Of a stretch of 54,629 bases of DNA, positions 1-7,367 are shown in pieces. Position numbers and translations under genes: made by a program. Origin of the DNA: Musicola paradisiaca NCPPB 2511 (lineage in GTDB: Bacteria > Pseudomonadota > Gammaproteobacteria > Enterobacterales > Enterobacteriaceae); NCBI RefSeq assembly GCF_000400505.1, contig NZ_CM001857.1, positions 3,039,944 through 3,094,572 on the forward strand, read 5' to 3'. Under the pieces are notes generated by a model. It was given only the letters and a program-made list of their open reading frames with translations, made no database searches and had not been told where the DNA came from. Position 1 is the first letter of the stretch. Each line of letters starts with the position of its first letter.

Positions 1-23
1 CCCAGGAGAACAGGAGAAGCGTT

Positions 24-650
24 ATGAAAATCGCGGTTTTTCTCGACGCGCAGGGCCGGACGGCGCCGCTTTGGCAACCCGGCGTCGTCGCCGTGTTCAC
101 GCGCGACGACCACGGCTGGCGGGCGTGCCAGTCGGTTCCTTTCGCCCTGTCGCCGCACATGCGTCTGGCGGAAATCCGTCGGCGTACCCAGGCCATGCTG
201 TCCGCCCTGCCCGGCTGCCGCCATTTCGTGGCGCAGGACATCCACGGCGCGCTGCTGGCCTGGCTGGACGGTATGGGTGTGACCATGTGGCGATGCCGCG
301 GCGAACCGTCCGGGTTTCTCGACCAGCTCGCCGAGCGGATCCCGGCGCCGAGCGCGCCGGTGACGCTGTTGCCGGAGGCGTTCATTCTGCCGACGGAACA
401 GGAAGGCGTATTTCGTCTCGACCTGATCGCGGCGCTACGCTGCGGCGACGGCGCGCACACCTCCCGACGCCTGTTACAACCGTTCTTGCAGCAGCGGCCT
501 TTTCAACGGCTGGAGGTGATCTGCGATCATGTACCGAAATGGTTCGACAACTTGTTGCCGGAATGGGGGATGAGCGCCCAGGTAGAAACCCGCGACGACC
601 ACACCCTGTACGTGGTGATCACACGGCAGGACGACAAACATGTTCGTTAA
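24..650 (+). CDS. anfO: Fe-only nitrogenase accessory protein AnfO
   Basis: 208 aa, preceded by a good ribosome binding site (AGGAG at 11-15). The N-terminus (MKIAVFLDAQGRTAPLWQPG) and the length fit the AnfO family, whose genes follow anfHDGK in iron-only nitrogenase operons. The exact role of AnfO is not settled; it is thought to assist the function or maturation of the Fe-only enzyme in the cytoplasm. There is no signal peptide or membrane segment. The structural genes would lie to the left of the window. The following gene is the regulator anfA, which supports the assignment. The stop overlaps a small 18-codon frame at 640-696 that I do not call as a gene. The assignment rests on family recall and context. 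Confidence 0.82.
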   Translation: MKIAVFLDAQGRTAPLWQPGVVAVFTRDDHGWRACQSVPFALSPHMRLAEIRRRTQAMLSALPGCRHFVAQDIHGALLAWLDGMGVTMWRCRGEPSGFLDQLAERIPAPSAPVTLLPEAFILPTEQEGVFRLDLIAALRCGDGAHTSRRLLQPFLQQRPFQRLEVICDHVPKWFDNLLPEWGMSAQVETRDDHTLYVVITRQDDKHVR

Positions 651-666
651 TGTACCAACGACGACA
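651..666 (+). promoter_or_regulatory. NifA-type upstream activator sequence 1 (TGT-N10-ACA)
   Basis: TGTACCAACGACGACA matches TGT-N10-ACA exactly. It begins immediately after the anfO stop codon and is followed, 20 bp further on, by a second exact match on the same helical face. It lies about 115 bp upstream of the -24/-12 element of anfA, within the usual range for NifA enhancers. Binding by NifA, rather than by AnfA itself, is inferred from the motif. Confidence 0.65.
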
Positions 667-670
667 ACCC

Positions 671-686
671 TGTTCGCCTGGGAACA
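671..686 (+). promoter_or_regulatory. NifA-type upstream activator sequence 2 (TGT-N10-ACA)
   Basis: TGTTCGCCTGGGAACA is a second exact TGT-N10-ACA site. Its inner bases extend the dyad (TGTTC/GAACA). It begins 20 bp after the first site and lies about 95 bp upstream of the -24/-12 promoter. Two phased sites make a chance match less likely. Confidence 0.68.
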
Positions 687-729
687 TTTGCGGTGACTCG
701 CGCAAAATCCATTATTTTTAGGCGTTTAT

Positions 730-742
730 TATCAATAAGTTA
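730..742 (+). promoter_or_regulatory. Candidate IHF binding site
   Basis: TATCAATAAGTTA fits the IHF consensus WATCAA-N4-TTR. It lies in a short AT-rich stretch between the two activator sequences and the -24/-12 element, where IHF bends DNA at many sigma54 promoters. Confidence 0.55.
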
Positions 743-766
743 AAATATCCCATACCGCTAATAAGC

Positions 767-782
767 TGGCGTTGATCTTGCA
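767..782 (+). promoter_or_regulatory. Sigma54 (-24/-12) promoter of anfA
   Basis: TGGCGTTGATCTTGCA has GG at 768-769 and GC at 780-781, separated by exactly 10 bp, as sigma54 requires. Transcription would start near 793, giving a GC-rich leader of about 225 nt before the anfA start at 1020. With the two TGT-N10-ACA sites and the IHF-like site upstream, this is a complete enhancer-dependent promoter layout. Confidence 0.75.
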
Positions 783-1019
783 ACACTCAGGGAAAGGTCT
801 CGTCCCGCAAACCGGGTTTTGCCCACCGTCCTTCGTTGCGTCGGCGTCAACGGTGACAGGGCGGTCGAGACGGGAAGACGATGCGCCCGTCGGGGCAGCG
901 AACCCGCCCGACGCCGCCGACAGCGCCTGCGCCGTCACGACGGAATGCGGCCCGCTACCGTTCTGATCTGCGGCTGTCAGCCTTTTATACGTCAGTCTGG
1001 ATATGCTGGGAGAAAAGCC

Positions 1020-2627
1020 ATGCAACGTGATAAAAGACGCTTCACCGCCATGACCCGCCCATCGCTGATGGAACCGCTGTCATTCAGTTGCCGTCTTGGC
1101 GAATGCCGCTCCGAATTGTTGCCATTGCTGTCGGAAGTGAGCAAGGTGGTCAGCGCCGAAGGGTCGTTATCGAAGACGCTCAAACTGGTGCTGGAGCTGA
1201 TGCAAAAACATCTACAGGTGATCCGCGCCATGATCACACTGTATGACGCCAGTTGCGATCAAATCTTCATCCACGAAAGCTACGGGCTCTCCCGGGAAGA
1301 AGCGGATAAAGGGGTTTATGCGCCCGGCGAAGGCATTACCGGCCGGGTGATCGAAACCCGGCAGCCGATCATCGTGCCGAATATCGCCGACGATCCGCTG
1401 TTCCTCAACCGCACCGGCAGTTGGAACCAACACCGCGACGGCCAGTTGTCTTTTATTTGCGTACCCATCATCCGCAGCCTGAAAGTCATGGGCACCATCG
1501 GTATCGAACGGTTGTACCACAACGAACAGCTGCGCTATCTGGACGTCGAAGTGCTGCGGGTCATCGCCGCCATCATCGCGCAGGCGGTCGAGCTGCATCT
1601 GCTGGAAAGAGCGCATCAGAAAATTCTGCTGGCGCAGGCCAGTTCACTGCGCCAGCAACGGGAGAAATTCAAACCGGCCAATATTATCGGCAACTCGCGC
1701 GCGATGCAGTCGGTCTACCAGTTAATCGACAAAGTGAGCCACGCCCGCACCACAGTGCTGATCCTGGGGGAAAGCGGCGTCGGCAAAGAGCGCGTCGCCA
1801 CCGCCCTCCATCAGAACAGCCACTGCGCCAATGGCCCGTTCATCAAGTTCAACTGCGCCTCGCTGCCGGAAAGCGTGATTGAAAGCGAACTGTTCGGCCA
1901 TGAGAAAGGCGCCTTCACCGGGGCGATTTCACGCCGCGCCGGGCGTTTCGAAGAAGCGGACGGCGGCACCCTCTTTCTCGACGAGGTGGGCGAACTGTCG
2001 CCGTCCGCCCAGTCCAAACTGCTGCGCGTGTTGCAGGAACGCAGCTTCGAGCGGGTCGGCAGCAACGAGACCATCCAGGTCAACGTGCGTATTTTGGCCG
2101 CCACCCACCGCGATCTGAGCGACATGGTGGAAAAGAGGCTGTTTCGCGAAGACCTTTTCTATCGGCTGAACGTGTTCCCCATTACCATTCCGCCGCTGCG
2201 GGAGCGCGGTAACGACATTCTGATTCTGGCCGACCACTTCAACGCCCATTTCGCCACAGAACAGGGGGTGGATATCCCCACCATCGCCACACCGGCCTTG
2301 AACCTGCTGTTGAGTTACGACTGGCCGGGCAACGTGCGGGAACTGGAAAACGTGATGGAGCGGGCAGTGCTGTTGGCGGATGAAGGCGTCATTCACAGCT
2401 ACCATTTGCCGATCAACCTACAGCCCATCGTCGAACACATCACTCAACAGGATGGCCTGGAAGCCAGGCTGTCCCGCGTGGAGTACGACCTGATCGTCGA
2501 GGCGCTCTCAACCTATCAGGGCAACGTCTCCCGCACCGCCGCCCATCTGAACATGACGCGCCGGGCGTTGGGGCTGCGGTTGGCGAAATACCGGCTTGAC
2601 TATAAAAACTATCGGGGCCGGGCATAA
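1020..2627 (+). CDS. anfA: Sigma54-dependent activator of the Fe-only nitrogenase genes (NifA/AnfA family)
   Basis: 535 aa from the ATG at 1020, chosen because GGGAGA lies 7-8 bp upstream; the frame is open further upstream but is arginine-rich and has no ribosome binding site. Domains: an N-terminal stretch with CRLGEC (Cys24 and Cys29), a GAF domain at about 45-195, an AAA+ domain with Walker A GESGVGKE (250-257), the sigma54-contact loop GAFTGA (297-302), Walker B LFLDE (Asp321) and the WPGNVRELEN motif, then a C-terminal Fis-type helix-turn-helix. The paired N-terminal cysteines resemble those reported in Azotobacter AnfA. Position directly after anfO favours AnfA over NifA. It should activate anfHDGKO with RpoN when molybdenum is scarce. 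Its own promoter appears NifA-dependent. Confidence 0.88.
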   Translation: MQRDKRRFTAMTRPSLMEPLSFSCRLGECRSELLPLLSEVSKVVSAEGSLSKTLKLVLELMQKHLQVIRAMITLYDASCDQIFIHESYGLSREEADKGVYAPGEGITGRVIETRQPIIVPNIADDPLFLNRTGSWNQHRDGQLSFICVPIIRSLKVMGTIGIERLYHNEQLRYLDVEVLRVIAAIIAQAVELHLLERAHQKILLAQASSLRQQREKFKPANIIGNSRAMQSVYQLIDKVSHARTTVLILGESGVGKERVATALHQNSHCANGPFIKFNCASLPESVIESELFGHEKGAFTGAISRRAGRFEEADGGTLFLDEVGELSPSAQSKLLRVLQERSFERVGSNETIQVNVRILAATHRDLSDMVEKRLFREDLFYRLNVFPITIPPLRERGNDILILADHFNAHFATEQGVDIPTIATPALNLLLSYDWPGNVRELENVMERAVLLADEGVIHSYHLPINLQPIVEHITQQDGLEARLSRVEYDLIVEALSTYQGNVSRTAAHLNMTRRALGLRLAKYRLDYKNYRGRA

Positions 2628-2786
2628 CCATGGACAGTATCCCGACAGCCGGCCCCGGCGACGGCGACGGCGAGAACCGCTATCGCCGCTGACGCGCTGG
2701 CGCCGCAGTCTCTGTGCCAATGGCCCGGCAACTTGCGCGATCTGGAAAACCGTCTCGATGGTGTCAGAAGAGCGCCGCCCCGGTGA
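2628..2786 (+). pseudogene. Relic of a second sigma54 activator (C-terminal AAA+ fragment)
   Basis: After the anfA stop the same frame stays open to a TGA at 2784-2786. It encodes LCQWPGNLRDLENRLDGV at about 2712-2765, which resembles the conserved WPGNVRELENVMERAVLL segment of anfA itself. There is no start codon, no Walker motifs and no helix-turn-helix, so it is best read as a leftover of another enhancer-binding protein gene (nifA-, vnfA- or anfA-like) or of a partial duplication. A short frame starting at ATG 2630 is not convincing. Together with bases up to 2938 this is the 311-bp gap between anfA and the nucleoside hydrolase; nothing else is recognisable there. Confidence 0.5.
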
Positions 2787-2938
2787 TCGCTCTGCGGCTC
2801 CCAACCTGGCCGCCCCCTGGACAAGCTTTGACAGCCGCCGCCGAGCGGCCGAGAATCAGCACCGAGTCCCGTACCGGCGCAGCCAGCAATACGGATCTGC
2901 TGCGCGCCGGTTTCGTTCACCCGCAACCGGAAACGCCC

Positions 2939-3892
2939 ATGAAAGTCATCTTTGATACTGACCCCGGCATCGACGACGCCATCGCACTGTTTTACTTAAG
3001 CCGTCTGCCGCAGCTTGAACTGTTGGGCATCACCACGGTGGTCGGCAACGCCGACGTGGATGCCACCACCCGCAACGCCCTGTTCCTGCGCCAACGCTTC
3101 GGCCTTGCCGCGCCGGTGATCCGCGGCGCGGCCCGCGCGCTGGACGGCGTAGCCCCCTCGTACCCGACCCGCATTCACGGCCACAACGGGCTGGGTGATA
3201 TTCCGTTGCCGGATAGCGAGACGGCGGGGCTACGGCCCGGCTCCGCCAGCCAGTTCATCATCGATACACTGCGGGCACATCCGGGCGACGTCACCCTCAT
3301 TGCCGTCGGATGCCTGACCAATCTGGCGCTGGCGCTGCGTCAGGCTCCCGACATCGCCGGGCTGGCCAAAGCCATCGTCATCATGGGCGGCGCATTCGGC
3401 TATCAGGGCCGGCACGGTAACGTGACGCCGGTGGCCGAGGCCAATATCCACGGCGATCCCCTCGCCGCCGATGACGTGTTCGCCGCCGACTGGCCCGTGG
3501 TCGTGGTCGGGCTGGACGTGACCTATGATGTGGTGCTGAGCGCGGACTACCTGGCGGCGCTGGCGCGGGACGCGGGGGAAAACGGCAAATTGATTCAGGA
3601 CATTTCCGCGATGTATCTGCGCTTCTACCAGGAAACGCGCGGGATCGACGGCGTGGTGGGGCACGACCTGCTGCCGGTGGCCTACCTAGTCAGGCCGGAA
3701 CTGTTCGCCACCCGCAGCGGGCCGTTGTGCGTAGTGCGGGAAGGCATCGCACGCGGGCAGACCATTCAGATGCCGGACACGCAGCGTCAGCCGCTGGCGC
3801 CGTGGCGCGATCGCCGTTCACAGCTGATCTGCACCGGTGTTGATGGCGACGCGGTGCTGGCGCACTACTGGGATTCGGTCACGGCCCGCTAA
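2939..3892 (+). CDS. Inosine-uridine preferring nucleoside hydrolase family protein
   Basis: 317 aa from the ATG at 2939. The open frame begins earlier, but the family signature DTDPGIDDA belongs at residues 6-14, as here. The aspartates of this motif bind the catalytic calcium and ribose, and GHD at 241-243 supplies the active-site histidine and another calcium ligand. The enzyme hydrolyses the N-glycosidic bond of ribonucleosides in the cytoplasm, giving ribose and a free base. Length and motifs are normal for RihA/B/C-like enzymes, but base preference cannot be read from sequence. It is a single gene with a weak ribosome binding site and no transporter beside it. It converges on the DapD-like gene over a shared hairpin. 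Confidence 0.9.
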   Translation: MKVIFDTDPGIDDAIALFYLSRLPQLELLGITTVVGNADVDATTRNALFLRQRFGLAAPVIRGAARALDGVAPSYPTRIHGHNGLGDIPLPDSETAGLRPGSASQFIIDTLRAHPGDVTLIAVGCLTNLALALRQAPDIAGLAKAIVIMGGAFGYQGRHGNVTPVAEANIHGDPLAADDVFAADWPVVVVGLDVTYDVVLSADYLAALARDAGENGKLIQDISAMYLRFYQETRGIDGVVGHDLLPVAYLVRPELFATRSGPLCVVREGIARGQTIQMPDTQRQPLAPWRDRRSQLICTGVDGDAVLAHYWDSVTAR

Positions 3893-3920
3893 CGTCCGCC
3901 CGGCGCACCGGGGCGGACGT
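3892..3920. terminator. Convergent hairpin, candidate bidirectional terminator
   Basis: ACGTCCGCCC (3892-3901) and GGGCGGACGT (3911-3920) form a perfect 10-bp stem with a 9-nt loop between two convergent genes. There is no T-run, so termination is inferred from position and stability. Confidence 0.5.
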
Positions 3921-3928
3921 CCCAGCCG

Positions 3929-4831
3929 CTAGTCGTTGCTGTGCAATGTGGTATTCACGCCACCCCATACCGACGTATCGGTGGGGAGCGCTTCCACTGC
4001 GCCGGTTTGGCTGTTGCGGCGGAACAGCAGATTATTGCGACCAGACAGATTACGGGCATACTCGACGCTACCGTCTTTCATCCGCACCTTGGTGCCCGCC
4101 GTCACGTACAGCCCGGCCTCCACGATACACGCATCGCCAAGCGAAATCCCGATGCCGGCATTGGCGCCGAGCAGCGATCCGCGCCCTATAGCATTGACCG
4201 ACTTGCCGCCCCCGGACATCACCCCCATGATCGACGAGCCGGCGCCCACATCGCTCCCATCACCCACCGTAACGCCGGGCGTGATGCGCCCTTCCACCAT
4301 GCAAGTCCCGAGCGTTCCGGCGTTGAAGTTGATAAATCCCTCATGCATCACAGTCGTCCCTTCCGCCAGATGCGCCCCCAACCGCACGCGGTCGCCATCC
4401 GCGACCCGGATCCCCTGAGGCACTACGTAATCCAGCATGCGCGGGAATTTGTCGACCGCAAACACCACCAGATGGTGGTAATCGGCCGCCACTCGTGATC
4501 GCAGTTGGCTGACCAGATGAGGCAACACCGGCCCGGCAGAAGTCCAGGCTACATTCACCAGGTGGGTAAATAGCCCTTCCAGATTGGCCTGATTCGGTTG
4601 TATCTGGCGCTGCGATAATAAATGAAGCCGCAAATATGCATCTTCCGTCGAGCTAACCGCACGGGTGATATCCGTCTGTATCTCAAATGCCTCATCCCGA
4701 ATGAGCCCGTACTTCACCGCCAAACAGGAACGCCCTAATCCCGCTTCATCGGGGAAATAGGCCTCGATCGCCGCACCGGATTCGTTATCGATATAACGGT
4801 AGCCTGACGCCTGAAAAATTGTCTTACCCAT
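3929..4831 (-). CDS. Tetrahydrodipicolinate N-succinyltransferase-like protein (Pseudomonas-type DapD)
   Basis: 300 aa from the ATG at 4831 (AAAGGGA lies about 10 bp upstream); the frame is open to 4933. The C-terminal two thirds are a left-handed beta-helix acyltransferase with the diagnostic stretches GAHLAEGTTVMHEGFINFNA, GDGSDVGAGSS and LLGANAGIGISLGD, ending LLFRRNSQTGAVE. These match the longer gammaproteobacterial (Pseudomonas-type) DapD, not the 274-aa enteric enzyme. DapD uses succinyl-CoA to acylate tetrahydrodipicolinate in lysine/diaminopimelate synthesis. No other lysine genes are near, so this is probably a second, acquired enzyme or one recruited to secondary metabolism, as with TabB of tabtoxin synthesis. 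The N-terminal domain is shorter than in Pseudomonas. The substrate is not proven. Confidence 0.8.
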   Translation of the reverse strand: MGKTIFQASGYRYIDNESGAAIEAYFPDEAGLGRSCLAVKYGLIRDEAFEIQTDITRAVSSTEDAYLRLHLLSQRQIQPNQANLEGLFTHLVNVAWTSAGPVLPHLVSQLRSRVAADYHHLVVFAVDKFPRMLDYVVPQGIRVADGDRVRLGAHLAEGTTVMHEGFINFNAGTLGTCMVEGRITPGVTVGDGSDVGAGSSIMGVMSGGGKSVNAIGRGSLLGANAGIGISLGDACIVEAGLYVTAGTKVRMKDGSVEYARNLSGRNNLLFRRNSQTGAVEALPTDTSVWGGVNTTLHSND

Positions 4832-5222
4832 CACAGATTCATCCCTTTGTTGATATTGACCTATTCTTAACCGCCCTCGCGTTCCAATCACAGAAGAAGA
4901 AACACCGGCCGACCACGGGTTAATCCCCATCATACGTCAAGGTATCGACGTATTAAGCGCTTTCTCCCACCTCAGCCACGCTGACAAACGCCCACAACAG
5001 AGTACGACGCTCCTCCTTATGGGTAACTGTGCGCAATAGCGATCGGCGCTAGTATCGAAAACGCAATGAGAACCTATCCCAGCGGGCGAACCCAGTGAGT
5101 CACCGTACGTGGGGATGTTGAGCCCTGCCAGGGCCCCAATGGCAAGTCAATATCCGGTTGGGACAGGTTCTACATATCGATGCACACAGCGGCCATTCTT
5201 TCCCTTGCTTTGACGAGATATC
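4832..5222. other. Divergent intergenic region with a 103-bp inverted-repeat element
   Basis: This 391-bp stretch holds the divergent promoters of the DapD-like and flavin-reductase-like genes. No coding potential is evident. It contains the interrupted inverted repeat at 5069-5171, listed separately. I could not assign clear -10/-35 boxes. Confidence 0.6.
5069..5171. repeat. Interrupted inverted repeat (MITE-like or structured leader)
   Basis: AGAACCTATCCCA (5069-5081) pairs with TGGGACAGGTTCT (5159-5171), 12 of 13 positions, around 77 bp that contain a smaller stem GCCCTG/CAGGGC near 5122-5133. It ends 51 bp before the flavin-reductase-like start. It could be a small non-autonomous element with terminal inverted repeats, or an RNA structure in the leader. 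It does not match an FMN or lysine riboswitch as I remember them. Confidence 0.5.
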
Positions 5223-5813
5223 ATGAAAAAACAGATTGAGATTACATCGTTCTATTACGGATTCCCGGTATTTCTGGCCTCAACCGTTGAACCGGAGTCG
5301 CAGACGCCGAATATCGCGCCGTTGTCATCATCATTGTCGCTGGGGGACAGGATTATTATCGGCGTCAATAAAATCAGTCAAACCAGCGCCAATCTTCTCG
5401 CAGGATCCGACGTGGTGATTAACGTGCCCGATTATCGCCTGTGGGAGGAAATCGAACAGATGGGGCGCCTGACCGGTACCCAAGCGGTGCCCGAATCCAA
5501 AGCAAAACAGGGGGTTCTGTACTGCGCCGACAAAACCGGCATAGTCGGCATGCATGTGGAGCCGTCGCATACCATCGCACCGCCGCGGGTGCGCGAATGC
5601 CCAATACAGGCAGAATGCAAAACGCGGGAGATCACCGATAAAGGCGCATTCATTCTGGCGGAGCTGGAAATACAGCACATTTGGGCCGAAGAAACGCTGT
5701 TGAATGAACAGGACAAACTGGACAGCCTGAAATGGCACCCGTTGATTTATAAATTCCGCGAATACGACACGACCGGCAAAGCGCTGGGATTTAATTGCAA
5801 ATACGGGAAATAG
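5223..5813 (+). CDS. Flavin reductase-like, FMN-binding split-barrel protein
   Basis: 196 aa. The N-terminal half (YYGFPVFLASTVEPESQTPN, then APLSSSLSLGDRIIIGVNK and SGSDVVINVP-like core strands) follows the split beta-barrel pattern of the flavin reductase/NtaB family that binds FMN. Such proteins either supply reduced flavin to monooxygenases or act as oxidoreductases; no partner monooxygenase is adjacent. There is no signal peptide. The ribosome binding site is weak. It is divergent from the DapD-like gene. A defined substrate cannot be given. Confidence 0.72.
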   Translation: MKKQIEITSFYYGFPVFLASTVEPESQTPNIAPLSSSLSLGDRIIIGVNKISQTSANLLAGSDVVINVPDYRLWEEIEQMGRLTGTQAVPESKAKQGVLYCADKTGIVGMHVEPSHTIAPPRVRECPIQAECKTREITDKGAFILAELEIQHIWAEETLLNEQDKLDSLKWHPLIYKFREYDTTGKALGFNCKYGK

Positions 5814-6000
5814 CTTGACGAATCAATGGAAACCTCGCACACCGTCGGCCCAGATACCCCATGAATGAATACGCTTTAGACGGCGACCAAACCAGGGTGC
5901 GACATGCCTGTGGACATGCATCGGCAAGGGAAAAGAGAGGAAAAAGAACATCGGCAAAGATTGTTGAGGCAATAAACCCGTTACCACAATGACCGGCCGG

Positions 6001-6024
6001 CGGGTGGCGGCCATGCCGGCCACC
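6001..6024 (-). terminator. Hairpin downstream of the DUF1471 gene
   Basis: GGGTGGC and GCCACCC pair with a one-base bulge and a short inner GGC/GCC extension, 15 bp beyond the DUF1471 stop. There is no T-run. It is a candidate terminator only. Confidence 0.4.
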
Positions 6025-6038
6025 CGTCCGCCATCCGA

Positions 6039-6254
6039 TTATTTAGTCAGTTCGGCCACCATCCGGATATCACCGTTGTCATTGCCGGCCGCACTGATAA
6101 TTTTATAGGACGAGCCCTGCTGGTGCGCCTGCGCGGCAATCTTGGCTTCCGCGCCGTCCAGCGTGCTGGAAGTCGCACTCAGGCTTTGTGCGAAGCTACC
6201 GAAAGAAACCAGGGACAGAATGGAAACAGCTGCAAAAAATTTGATGCTTTTCAT
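6039..6254 (-). CDS. BhsA/McbA-type periplasmic stress protein (DUF1471)
   Basis: 71 aa. MKSIKFFAAVSILSLVSFGS begins a Sec signal peptide cleaved near FAQS (about residue 22), leaving a roughly 49-aa mature domain. That domain contains DGAEAKIAAQAHQQGSSYKI and ends DIRMVAELTK, typical of the YhcN/BhsA/McbA family of small enteric periplasmic proteins. Members are induced by stress and affect biofilm formation or envelope permeability; many paralogues occur per genome, so no gene symbol is given. It is a single gene, preceded by an AT-rich stretch likely to hold its promoter. Confidence 0.88.
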   Translation of the reverse strand: MKSIKFFAAVSILSLVSFGSFAQSLSATSSTLDGAEAKIAAQAHQQGSSYKIISAAGNDNGDIRMVAELTK

Positions 6255-6629
6255 GGTCGTATTCCTTAATCAATTTGTTTCTTAAGAAGCATGTTGCCTC
6301 GATGAGAAGAATGATAGGCCTGATATCCGGGGAGTAACAGCTGAACAATTTGCTTTTTGTTTTCAAAAAAATTGAATTAAATATCTCGAGCAGATACGCA
6401 TAACGCGCAGCGAGGTATGCACGGTTGAACACCCGGCGCATAGGCGAGAACAGCGCCTTGCGTGGTATCTGTCGGCCAGACATGGGGCAATCCTGAGCGG
6501 AGAACAACGTCAAGCCTGACGTACATCCAACCCAGAGGGGATCCAACAGCGCGTTTTGATGCCGGGCGGCACGCCGGCGTCAGGAAAGGTGAAGCGGCAG
6601 CCTGTGCGGCTGCGCTAACGTCAAACGGT
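6255..6629. other. Non-coding gap between the DUF1471 and methyltransferase genes
   Basis: 375 bp. The part next to the DUF1471 gene (6255-6390) is AT-rich and probably carries its promoter. The rest shows no convincing gene, RNA or repeat. A leftward frame overlapping the DUF1471 start has no family features. Confidence 0.5.
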
Positions 6630-7206
6630 TCAGGCCATACTGCCCTTACGGAACTGCAAAATATAGTGATCCGGGCAACCATCCAGATCCATCTCATCCA
6701 CCACAAAAACCGGCGGCGACCACTTCCGCCTGCGCCTGCTGAGGCCCAACGCGGCTTTGACTGCCTTTGAAATCCACGAACACGACGCGGGTTGCGGCGT
6801 CAATCTGGCGGTAAAGCTGCGCCAGAAACGCCTGTCGCTCCCGGATGAAACGGTAAACATTGGCCATAAACACCACATCCAGCCCGGCCGGCAGGCAAGG
6901 ATCGCTATGCTGGCTCAGGCCAACGCGAATATGGGTGTACGCTGGCGTCGCAAAACGCCGCTCCATATAACTCACCATGTTGGGTTCGGTATCGAGCGCA
7001 TAAACCGTACCGGCCGTCAGCCGCTCGGCGAACAGGCTGGAGAAATACCCGGTTCCCGCCCCCACATCGGCGATCACGCTATCGGGCCGCAGGTTCAATA
7101 CCCGCAGAATATGGGAAGTCTTCTGCCACTCTTCGCGATTGTCCGCGTCAAAAATCTGGCTCAGACGCTCGGCTTCGGAAAAACTGATGGGGGCTGTGGA
7201 TATCAT
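6630..7206 (-). pseudogene. SAM-dependent methyltransferase, frameshifted near the 3' end
   Basis: The frame starting at 7206 gives a class I methyltransferase: VIADVGAGTGYFS (motif I, from about residue 45), an acidic residue after the second strand (LDTEPN, about 71-76) and a later VVFVDFKG strand. It then ends abnormally at FCGG after 170 codons. The natural C-terminus (VVDEMDLDGCPDHYILQFRK) lies in the next frame and ends at 6630. Removing one base from the A5 run at 6705-6709 (T5 in the coding strand) joins the two into a protein of about 191 aa. This is either a recent mutation or a sequencing error. A ribosome binding site (GGAG) precedes the start. The substrate is unknown. Confidence 0.8.
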
Positions 7207-7367
7207 GTCACTCTTCTCCGCTGTACAGGCTGGTTACGCTGCCGTTATGATATTTAAGTTGCATTTTAAATACAACTTAAATAGCGGTACTCGCCAGGTA
7301 AACGCAACAATGCGGAAGCGGCCGCCAGAGATCTCCCATCGGAAACCGCCAGCGACCGGCTGGCCGG

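Noticed and set aside
17-721. Second frame over anfO (216 codons)
   Set aside because: Arginine-rich, overlaps anfO entirely and has no recognisable domain.
819-1019. In-frame N-terminal extension of anfA
   Set aside because: Arginine-rich, without a ribosome binding site, and it would overlap the leader of the sigma54 promoter; the ATG at 1020 has a good site.
5069-5171. FMN or lysine riboswitch upstream of the flavin reductase-like gene
   Set aside because: The conserved core segments of these riboswitches, as I remember them, are absent; kept only as an unexplained inverted repeat.
6196-6546. Leftward 116-codon frame overlapping the DUF1471 start
   Set aside because: Overlaps the signal-peptide region of a convincing gene in another frame and shows no domain.
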